A DNA stretch of 64,000 bases, taken from contig NC_079312.1 in assembly GCF_029931775.1 (NCBI RefSeq), positions 62,624,333 through 62,688,332 of the forward strand, given 5' to 3'. Below, piece by piece: positions 32,290 through 44,200 of the stretch. The notes under the pieces were generated by a model, which had not been told where the DNA came from, did no database searches, and worked only from the letters and a program-made list of their open reading frames with translations. The stretch is from Euleptes europaea. Its lineage: Eukaryota > Chordata > Lepidosauria > Squamata > Sphaerodactylidae. The position numbers were made by a program, and so were the translations under genes. The stretch's first letter is position 1; every line of letters starts with the position of its first letter.

Positions 32290-35200
32290 CTGCAGAAAAG
32301 TAGATTCGGCATTTAGAAATCAAAAGCAAACAGAGGCAAAGCTTCAAGACTTTCATTGTACAGGATGCAAAACTTTTGTGTACCGCAATTTTTTTTGCAT
32401 TTCAGGGGACATTTGAAAGGCTCCTTCCTAGATGATACAATTTTTCTGAAACTATTTATCTCAGAAGTGTAAGAGGGAGCCTCCCCAAGATGATCTTGGG
32501 TTTGGGCCGATAGCAAAAGTTTCCTTATTAATTCTTTCCAAGTTTAGTTTGTGTGTGGGTTTTGACCAAGACATAAGGGGCTGAAGGCTATCCTTATCGT
32601 AATCAAAATTACTACATCTTACACTGCTTGTTTAGAAATTCCTCTATCGTCCTGGTGAGACTGCTAAACAATGGTCTTAAAATATGGTGCACAGTTAGTT
32701 TGAGTAGTTTTAAGGCTCTGGCTCAATATAATGACATACGGGTCAGAAGTTACATTTAATTGTACAGCAATTAATGATACTCGAACATAAATCTTTTCCA
32801 AGTTTCTCTTGTTCCCTGTCTTGAGCTCTTGAACTCTGTCTCAGCCCCAGAATAATTGCTTATGAGCAGGCATCAGACAACATCATAGCATAAGCTCACT
32901 TACAGCTTCATAGAAGAAAAATTGATATAAGAAGGGTGTGGTAAAAATATTTATGGATCAGATTATGAATAACTGTAAAAATGATGAGAAATCAGGTTAT
33001 GAGTAATTATGGTCATTGTGTCATTCTGTAACCAGATTAGCCTCGCAACACTTAGCATTCCAAATCATTATTACTTGTGTTGTATCTGCTCTTGCTCCAG
33101 TACAATGAGTGGCTATCTACACATAGAAATGGACTCTTGTGTGCAGATCTCCAGTCAGCCGTCTGCACTTGGCCAGGGTAATCTCAGCTCCTGGGTTGAT
33201 GCAACCCCAGAACTGGGCATGCAGAGAAAGAATGTACACCTGTTGCTGCTCTTCTAAATCTTTCATGCATCCTTACAGAGACTGACTTTCTCCCTCCCTC
33301 AGGTGATTGGTGCTGTCAGAGCTCACAACACTATCAGAACTGCAGTGCTGGTAATTTGTTTGGTGGAAGCAGAAGGGGCTTTCACAAGTATGGGGTGGGG
33401 TGGGGATGGGAAGTACCTCTGGCTCTCTCTCACCTCTTGTTTTATAACAACAGGAAGACTTAAACATGGTCACTGGTGGAACTGGCACTGGAAGGCACTG
33501 AGCCCTGCTATGTTGGGGAATTACACTAGTTTTCATACAAGAACTGTGCATCGATTCAAATCCTAGTTGACTGGGTCTCAGAGCCTCACTAGCTTTGGAT
33601 AAACTAAGCTACTTCAGTTCTTATAGGGGTAAGCATCTTAATAACTGAGATACATTTTGCCCACTACCATCTGGTATTTATTTATTTAGAAAAGGTATGT
33701 ACCACTACTCCAGAGACAGGAGTAAAAAAAAATCTGATTTTCAAATGTTACATCTCAATAAATAAGGTAAGATTAAATATTTGTAAAACCGGAGAGTTCT
33801 CCGTGTTATTAAAAGAGACCATTAAATCTCACAGCTCAAAACAAAAACTCAGAGCACTCACCGCTTCTACCAAACTGTCTGCACTTCGCTGTTTGTCACT
33901 ATGCTTATGCCTAAAGTCACTCGGTACAGTCAAATTAGCTGGTGTAAATGTCCGATAGGCAATATCAGGGTCGTCCGTATACCAAGAACTCCTATGCAAA
34001 GAAGGCAAACTGCCATTCATGTGTTCCGTAGATTCTGCTTGGTCGACTTGGATAAGAGGTGTATAATATGGAGTACGGTCCCGGTTGGGTGGGGTAGCTG
34101 GTGGAGTGGCCCAGGAGCGTGTTGAACGACTAGGGGAATGTCTGTGAGCTTTAGTGGCATCCAGTCCTGCAACAGCCATGACCTGTGGAAGAGATGAAAA
34201 CTTAATTGACACGAACACGCAGATTCATGGAGGCAATAGCCAACAGCTCTACAAGTAACTGTAACCAGTAATTGCATTTATTTGTCATCCCAATCCAAGC
34301 AAAATGTTTCTTTGTGTAATCTAGGGTAATAGCATATGTTAAATGCAAGAACGAGAACAATAAGGCCTTGTGCCTCTTCTCTCATATAGAATGTGAATGA
34401 TTACTTTCTGGGTTACCCAGAGGCCTGAAAAACCATTCGGAATAGTCTGACTTACTAGGGCCATTTTGGTGGCCACCACCACTGAGCATGGGTTGGATGT
34501 AGAGTTGCCAGCCCTGCACTGGCAAATAATGGGTTATTTTGGCAGTGGTGCCTGGGGAGGTTGAGTATCCAGGAACGTGATGTCACATCCTCTATGGTGC
34601 TCTATGAATTTCCCCGATCTCCATGGTAAAAACCACAGGGACTAGGGAAATTCCTAGAGTGTCATGGAGGTTGTGACATTGCTTCTGGGTGGAGGTTTGG
34701 ATGCTCAAAGAATCCCCACAATCTCTATGGTCAGCCCTCCATTTTTACACTAGCCAGCTGGCTGGAGGATATGGTAAGGTGGTTAAAACAGAGTCGACTG
34801 AAATTTAATCCATCAAAGATGGAAGTCCTGTGGCTGGGCCGAAAAGGAACAGATCAGGAGACTTGGTTCCCGACCCTTGATGGAATTAGGGCTGTCGATT
34901 CGGTTCGTCCCGAACCGAAAAACAGCCGAATTTCCCCCGATTCGGCAGTTTTTAGTTCAGGACGAACCGAACTAAAAAAAGGCGGGAAATGGGGGAGCCG
35001 AATTGGCCGACTTCTGGGGTTCAGCGAATAAATTCGGCATTCGGGGTTCCCCTCCGCGCGCCTTCACGGGGCTTCCCTTCGATATATCCCTCGGAGAGTT
35101 TACAGAATCTCTCCAGAAAAGACAAACTGCTTTCCCCCTCGACACTTGAATATGACAGGCATTAATGACACTTGAAATCTACTACCCATTTGGTAAAACA

Positions 35201-38200
35201 TAAATATTATTTTCACATATTTATTTACAATAAAATGTAAATCAAACTGCATTTGGAACTTCTCTGACTGTAATAAAACATTTAGATGGCTCACTGTAGA
35301 CTTTTTTTTAAAAGATATTCTCCCTCTTAGGATACTCGACAGTCTGCCTTGTCACCTCTATCCCAGCTCTGCAGAAATCTGCTTACCACTGGTCTTTGCC
35401 CATCTGCACAGAAAAGCACCCCTTTAGTGATTATTTGCAACTAAGTCATGGCAGCAGTTTTTAAGACTTAAGCAGCAGTCATGAGTTTGTCCCCAAGAAT
35501 CAGGCTAAGATCCAGAAGGATATGGTTCTTAGGATTCTAACAGGGATTGGAGGCCTTGAAATATATTTCAGTCATCCAAGACAAGGCAATCTGAATGTCT
35601 AAAGCAGGTATATAAAATCCCATATCAAACAGGCAGTTGACTGATTTTGTTTAAACTCACCTGCTGTTGCATTAAATGCAGAGGTAATGCAGTGCGGTGA
35701 TAAAAACTAGGGGATAACGGTATTTCATCTTGACTGCCTTGTCTGCGGAGGCATTCGAAATTAAAGGAAGAACGGCGATTTGCTGAAACATGAAAAGAGT
35801 GAGTTGGTGACATACAATTTTATGGGGACAGAGTCCAGAGTAATAGATTGTTGCAGAAAAGATGACAAAAGGGGGTACATTAAAAAACAACTAATTGATT
35901 GCAGCATGTACTACAGTCCAAATGTTACTTGGGGTATTTTTGTTTTGGATCTGCTAGATTCCAGCCCAGTAGCAGAGACCAACATGACTTTTTGGGGTAA
36001 GAGCTCTTGAGAGTCAAAACTCCCTTTGTCAGATTTAGTTTGGTTCTGTTGCCTTCCTTCGTATGGTTGCCTTCAGGAGGAGCCTAGGAAGCCAAGAACC
36101 TCAGACATAGCGGGGGGGGGGGAAGAGAGAAGCTTAGTGTCACCCTATTCCTTCTCCCCTCTCCCCTCTGGCTCTTTCCTGCTCTGAGATCTCAGGAGTT
36201 CTCCTTAGCATTGATTAACCCACCCCTATATACTTTCATTCCATAAGTATTACCGGGCTGGATTAGACCAGTGATCCATTGAATACAATAGTGCCCAGTC
36301 AAATGCTTCAGGAAAGCCCATAAGCAGCAGCCCTCCCCAGCTGACAGCTTCTCATTTTGCCCTGTAACCCAGGGGACTTGTTCAGTTATGATTAATAACA
36401 AAAAGTAGACTCTCCATAAATCTGTCCAATCTCCTTTAAAAACTGTTAAGCTATCGCCTATCGCCATATCTCATCTCATGGCAGTGAGCTCCACAAATTT
36501 AGCTGCATGTTATTCAAGACAGTACTTCCTTTTTTCTGTCTTGGACTTATCGCCAATATGTTTCTCAGGGTGACCCCAAGTTCTACTATCATGAGAGAGC
36601 ATATACACCAGCTGGTACAAATAACATTTTTTAGAACATCATAAACTTAAGAGTTTAAGAACTCTTGGGCAGACTATTCAGATTTAGGATTTGTTAATAC
36701 TCAAGTTGTTGATTAGCTCTAAAAAAATTATTTTGGACACCTCTATTTAATTCAATTATTTACATATCTTCCTTGAAGAAATTGGTTCAGGGACAGGTGT
36801 CTGTCTAACATCCTCCACTGTGAAGACAGATGCAAAGAATCCGTTCAGTTTATCTGCAATCTCCCTGTCCTTCAGCAATCCAGCCTCTTTTTTGCTTGAA
36901 ATTGCCCTTGCCTCCTATTGTCTGCCCTGCTTCTCTCATCGAGGTTACCCCGGCAACCACTCTCAGGTGTGGTTCCTTGCCCCTCCCTACTCCTTCTTTG
37001 ATCCTGGTGTGGGCACCTGAAGAGTTTAGAACTCAGGGTGGTTCTGTAGGCTCTCTTCTTCCCAAACACTGACTCAGGCAGTTCCCAAAAATACTTGAGC
37101 AGTCTCCATCCACTAAGGTGGCTGCAAGTCCCACCCATGGCCATACAGCTGGTGTGGTGGCATAGAAGGACTGGCTTCTAAGACTTAGACATAGCCAGAG
37201 CCCGGGTACCTGGATATTAATTTACTTATACCAGTTGTATAGTCCTTTCCAATATTTCCTTGTGTGTGTGTGTGTGTTAAGAGCTGTCAATTCGCTTCAG
37301 CCTCATGGAGGCCCTATGAATCAATGTCCTCCAAAATGTCCTAACTTTTAGCCTTGCCCAGATCTTGCAAACTGAGGGCCGTGGCTTCCTTTATAGAGTC
37401 AACCCACCTCTTGTGGGGTCTTCCTCTTTTCCTGCTGCCCTCAATTTTTCCTAGCATGATTGTCTTTTCCAGTGACTCTTGTCTTCTCATAATGTGACCA
37501 AAGTGCAATAGCCTCAGTGTAGTCATTTTAGCTTCTAGAGTCAGTTCAGGCTTGATTTGATCTATAACCCACTGTGGGTTTTTTTGGTGGGGTTTTTTTG
37601 GCAGTCTACGGTATTCGTAACACTCTTCTACAACACCACATTTCAAAGGAATCTACTTTCTTCCTGTCAGCTTTCACACCCATACATAGTAATAGGGAAT
37701 ACAATGGCATGAATTAACTTGATCTTGGTTGCCAGTGACACATTCTTACACTTAAGAATCTTTTCTAAGTCCTTCATGGCTGCCCTTCCCAGTCTCAATC
37801 TCTTTCTGATTTCTTTGCTGCGGTCTTCCTTTTGGTTGATGATGGAGCCAAGGAATAGGAAATCTTGAACAATTTCAATTTCCTCATTGTCAACCTTAAA
37901 GTTGAGTAATTCTCCTGTAGTCATTACTTTTGGCTTCTTGATGTTCAGCTGTAGTCCTGCTTTGGCATTTTCTCCTCTAACTTTCAGCAGTAGTCGTTTC
38001 AAGTCTTCGCTATTTTCTGCCAGTAATGTAGTATCATCGGCATATCTCAAATTGTTAATGTTCCTCTCCCAATTTTCACTCCACCTTCATCTAAATCTTA
38101 TCCAGCTTTCCTAATTATATGTTCTGCATACAGATTGAAGAGACAGGGAGATAAAATAATACCTTTGCCAATTGGAAACCATTCTGTTTCTCCATATTCT

Positions 38201-41200
38201 GTCCTAACCGTGGCCTCTTGTCCAGAGTACAGATTGTGCATCAAAATGATCAGATGTTGTGGCAAACCCATTTCCTTTAAAACCAGCTATAGCTTTTTGT
38301 GATCCACACAGTCAAAAGCTTTGCTGTTATCTATGAAACACAAGCTGATTTTCTTCTGAAATTCTCTCGTATGCTCCAGTAACTAACGTAGACTTGCAAT
38401 ATGATCTCTAGTGCCTCTTCCTTTTCTGAATCCAGCTTGAACATCAGGCATTTCTTGTTCCATATATGGTAACAGTCTTTGTTGTAAGATTTTGAGCATC
38501 ACTTTACTTGTGTGAGAAATTAATGCGATTGTCTGATAGTTGCTGCAATCTTTGACATCTTTCTTGGGAATTGGAATGTAAATTGATCATTTCCAGTCAT
38601 TGTTTTGTTTTCCATATTTGTTGGCATAAATATTTCCTTGATGACGTGGTTCTTTCATTTAGAAACTGGTTATAAGTTTCAAATGCATTGTCTCTCTTAT
38701 ATCAGGAAGTATTCCTTTACCATTTCATCATAATTCACAAAGAGGATTGTCCTTTCACAGGACAGGATGTGTGTGTACATTATGTTATGTATATCTCACA
38801 TCTAGACTGTCCATTTCATTCATCTAATAAAATAAACTTTGGCTTTTTGAAAGTTCAAGGTGCAATAAACCAATTAACCCTTAAGGACTCTGAGTTGGAT
38901 CCAGTGGGAAATTTCAGTGGAGAACCTGGGAAGCATTTTGGGGCTTCAGTGGAAGAGATGAGAGGAAGTCATGCGCCACTGACAGAAATCCCTTTTCCCA
39001 AAGGGAAATAATGCACTTGATCCAACCTTCTGTCTTCTTTGTTATTTTCTGAAAAATCTGACAAAGCAGCATGAGGAAAAGTGATGTATTCCCTCTCTTG
39101 TACCACAATCCAATCCAAATTGAGCTCAAACAGCTGTGTTTTAATGTTAGATGAATCTCTGAGAGATTCAATCCTTGATCTCATTGTGACCTGGCACTAA
39201 CATGCAAAACCTGAGCATTACTCTCTTGTGTTTATAAAAACAATTTTTTCTGTAATTATATTAGTACAAATACATCTTGAAATACTGGCACTCCATTGTC
39301 ATTTCCTAAGAAATGGAACAGATTCCCCTGGGGAGACTGCTTGCTGCTTTTACTTGGCAAACAACCACTGCCTAAAAGCTGTATTAGTGTTAGCAGATAT
39401 GGAGTCTGTGATGAGAGGGACAGGAAACATGCCAGTAAGTGAGTCACTGAAGTGATATTATTGAATTTATGTCACTGTTTTAAGCCTGCGTGTGATTACA
39501 ATTTTTTTTTCTGGAACAAAGACAATGCAAATCCATTTTGATCTAATCTTTCTGTATCCTGCACATGGATATAATGACTTAGAAGTTTGTTTGTGGTGCA
39601 TAGCAACCTTAATTCTTTCAACACAACACAATTTCAGTACTGTTTAGCACAGGAGGTGGGGGAAACATCAGAGAAACACCAGGCTTCACTACAAACATGA
39701 AAAACTAGGAGTAGTAACTCTGTTTCACCTTGAATCAATGGCATCTTATCCTTTGTATTATAACTGAGAGATGCTGGTAGACCTACTCACATGTACCTAT
39801 TAGAACATCGTGGGATATGTGTGTATGTGTGCGTAGCACACAACTATCTACTTTTCGACAAATGGTATTACAATATAAGTTTTAAAAGAGCAGTACTTTG
39901 CAGCTGACCTGTATGCAGGCTGAATGTTAAGACCAAAGACTCATGCTACAATTATCAGGCCCTCATGGGAAGCTTTGTTATCAGGTACTCATGGGAAGTG
40001 GAGGTTGCTGGTTAATCAAATATGCTGGCTAGTCGAACTTATTGATCTGCCCTGCCCCCAACCCAAAGGAATCTAGAGCAACCAGATCCCATGCTACTGG
40101 GAACACCAAGGTAACAGCCCCATACCTGGCAGGACTCCCCTCCGGGCCATAGAGCCATACTATGTAGCAAGCAGACAAGTGGGAAAGTGTTCTTCATTGT
40201 TAATTATGATCCTAGTGCTCTGAATGAATTGTTTCTGGTACTTCAATAGAGTGTGGAGAAAATAATGTTGGTATTCTGGGCCTACTTGGGCCTTCCAAAT
40301 ATATGTCTAAATAATGAAATCAACTTTTTTTAATGTACTCACGTGTTGGTGTTGAAGGTAGCAACCGTCTCCTAGGAGATCTTTTTGAATCATAACACAT
40401 CTGCGACTCATCGTCTTCATAAAAGCTATGTGGGTGATGGTAACCTTTTGGCCTCTCAAAATCTGAATCATCATAGTAATATCTGCTATGATAGTCATGT
40501 GTATGTCTGAGTTAAAGAAACAGATGGTTAATGAAAATTACACTAGCAAAGACGTATAATTAGCCTTTGGTTTACTGGCTCCTGAAACTCATACATGTTT
40601 CTTAATTACTTATACTACTGCATGAATGCTAATCAATTAAACTAAAATGGAATTTACTGTTCACATATGGTTTCCGAGTTATGGCTGTTCATGGCAGACA
40701 AACACTGATTGGTTTATAGCAACCTATTCATTCTGTTGCATTTATTTTATTTTATTTTTTGGTGGTAAGCTGCAGTACTGCAGTCCCAAGCTCTGCTCAT
40801 GACCTGAGCTCGATCCCGACGGAAGTCGGTTTCAGGTAGCCGGCTCAAGGTTGACTCAGCCTTCCATCCTTCCGAGGTCGGTAAAATGAGTACCCAGCTT
40901 GCTGGGGGTAAAGGGAAGATGACTGGGGAAGGCACTGGCAAACCACCCCGTAAACCACTGGGGAAGGCACTGGCAAACCACCTAGAAAACGTTGGGATGT
41001 GATGTCACCCCATGGGTCAGGAATGACCCGGTGCTTGCACAGGGGACCTTTACCTTTTTACTGCTTTTAAACTGTAAACCTATGAATAGGAACCTTGAAG
41101 TCAGTGTTATTCACATCTAAAGTGATGAAGGGATCTCACACGAATAAAATAAAATTAAAAACACGATAGCAGCTCTCTATTCCAAGGTTAGTCAATTAAC

Positions 41201-44200
41201 TTTTGGATGGGCTTGTTCCACTTTCTTAACACAAAATTATGATTGTCACTAGATCCAAGCATCTGATCAGCATAACTTTCTCCAGTCCCATCTGCCTGTT
41301 CCCTTAAAGAATTGAACATACATACACACAGCATGTGCATTATAAATGGCCTTCATGTCTATTTTTACACTGTATGTGCATGCACATGGGCAAGCTAGTG
41401 GCTAATGAAGCAAAGGAAATTGCAGATGGTAAAGTAATGGAAATGAGCAGAAGCTCAGTGGGGCTGATAAGACAACCTATTGAATAGTGTGGCTTTACAC
41501 CAGCCCTATAACAGCCCCGTGGTGCAGAGCAGTAAGCTGGAGTACTGCAGTAAAAAGCTCTGCTCACGACCTGATTTCGATCCGGACCGAAGTCGGTTTC
41601 AGATAGCCAGCTCAAGGTTGACTCAACCTTCCATCTTTCCAAGGTCAGTAAAATGAGTACCCGGCTTGCTGAGGGTAAAGTGTAGACGACTGGGGAAGAC
41701 AATGGCAAACCACTTTGTAAACAAAGTCTGCCTAGTAAATGTTGGGAAGTGACATCACCCCACGGGTCAGTAATGACCTGGTGCTTATCTTTACCTTTTT
41801 ACACCAGCCCTAACACACTCTCAGAGAGATGAACCCAGTCTCAGGGATGAAGCTGCACTGAGGCTGAGACTTATAGTTCAGGATTCACAGTGAACATTTT
41901 TAATGAGATATTATGCAAGGGGTCGGATTCCACTACTCATTCCTCTCCTGCTCAATGGACTTAATAGTAAGGGATAATTTATAGATGTGTAGAACAGCAA
42001 TAGAAAGGTACACAGAACCCAAGGGAGTAAACAGCAGTGGTAACATATCAACAACCAATCGGTTGGCCCGTAACAATTTTTTAGGATCACAATGAAAATC
42101 TGTGTCAAAGAATGAAGTGGAATTTATAGTACAGTATTTACTCAAGTACTATATTAGGTTTTTTCACAGCTATGCCTTGAAAGGGGGGGTTTGTCATACA
42201 TTTGCATACAAGTCACAGTTATGTCCGATAATAATTTTGAATTATTTTTAACAGGGTCATTGGACATTCAAGGTCATCTTTCTTTCCAGTAAATACGATA
42301 CTGTATGTGTTGAACCACATATTCTAGTAGACTTGACTAGAGTCCCCCCTTTTGTCATTTTTAATGTATACATTCTCCTTGCTCATTCGTCTGGATATAC
42401 TGGATACATGACTTATTTTTTAAAACAACTTAGAAAGAGCCTTGCTGGATCAGACCAAAAGTTCATAGAGTCCAGAATAAGTTTCCTACAGTGACCTACC
42501 AGATGCCCAATAAGGCCCACAAGCTGGGACACAGAAGCCCAAGCTTCTTCCTGTTGATATCCACCTCACCCCAGGATCTGGTATTCAGAGGTATACTACC
42601 TCTGAACATATACACAGGGTGGAATTTTCTCAGTGGACCTGTAATCTTACCTCCTTCCGGATAACATACTGTCATCTTCATAATATTCTTCACCACTAAA
42701 ATATTCCTGATCATCCAAGTAGTGATCATCATTATAGTAATCTCGAACTTCATGATCTTCTCGGCAAATTGTGGGCAGATGCCTGTCTCCTGATTCTGAC
42801 CTACAGGTAGGACACAGACATCTGGGGGCCCCATTGCATTCAAATTATATTTTACATAACTTGTTTAAAAAATCAAGATGGACAGATATCCTTGTAGCTG
42901 CGTGCCTGTGTTTCTCTAGTCTTCACAGATAATATTAAGCTTTCTCCTTTAACTTTACTATCATTTAACATTACTATCCTGTTTCTGTATCCATACAAAT
43001 AGTAGAAAAATGGTATAATATCTACCAGCATTGACTTTTGCTCTACTCTCACTTTTCAAATGAAAGCCTATATTGAAATGCTGGGTCAATTAAAGCATTC
43101 AAAAACACCAGGATTTCATCTAAGTCAGGTTCAGTCAAATTACTATCCTCAACAGAAACTCTAATATTTGCCCTAACAAAAATCTAAACATTAATGGGGG
43201 GGAAAGTGCACCTAGGGGAACTGTCCTTTCCAAAAATTTACCCATGTGAGCATTGGTGGGGAGAGCTAGTGGACAGAAACAGTTTGTGGCAGAGGCAAAG
43301 ACACTCAAACTGGACCATTACTACCAGGGAACCTGTGAAATGGGCCCATTCTTTAAGCTAGGAAACATGGGTTGCTCCATTTCTCACTGTCCAGCAGCAT
43401 TTGATGCTTCACCGTCCTGTCCTTAGAAGTTACTGCACCATGGCAGCTGCAATCCTTCTCTGGTATCAGATGCCTAATCCTTCCAAAGGTTGAGCTTTGG
43501 GAAGGGGGAAATGATGGGGAGGGAAGCTTGGCTACCAGCAGGGATGAAAGGGCAAGAATTGTGGGCTTTCCTTGTAATTGTGGACAAACTTTTCATCACC
43601 ATTATGACCTACACAATTATCAACTTTGGCACCTCTGCCATTTACTCTTTCGGCCTCTTTGTGACCGTCTCTTTACTCCCATCCTCTTCTCCTTTTCATT
43701 CACTAAAATACACTGTGGTTTTGGTCTGGATATGACTCACAAGTTGGCCGCCACTGGCGGGTTATGACCTAATCAGCAGTTATGATCCCCCAATGTCTTG
43801 TGGGGAACATCTAGTAAAATAAATGCCTAGTGCTGAACTAGGAGCTGGAAGACCATGGTTTGATGCCTACGCTGCCATGAAGCTTGCCAGGTGGGCTGGG
43901 GATGACTAGTATCTATAGTGTGGCAGTCACTACAGAAACAACAAGACTGAGCAGTGTCTGATTTTATAAGCCTACGAGAAGGGATAGACAAAAGGCTCTG
44001 AGCATAGGACTGGAACAGCTAGAGGGGCTCGTTCTAGAAGAGGTGGTCCTTCAAGTATGGACTTATGTCATGCAGTTTTGTTTCTGACCATTCTACTTTA
44101 ACAGTGCCTTCTCATATAGACATTTAAAAAAATCTCTGCAAGACTTTGGATCAGTGGCTCCCAAACTTTTCGGGCCACCGCCCCCTTGGTTCCACAAACT

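Noticed and set aside
37341-38050. Two - strand frames as a host gene
   Set aside because: YADD reverse-transcriptase and BovB-type C-terminal motifs identify them as a dead RTE LINE.
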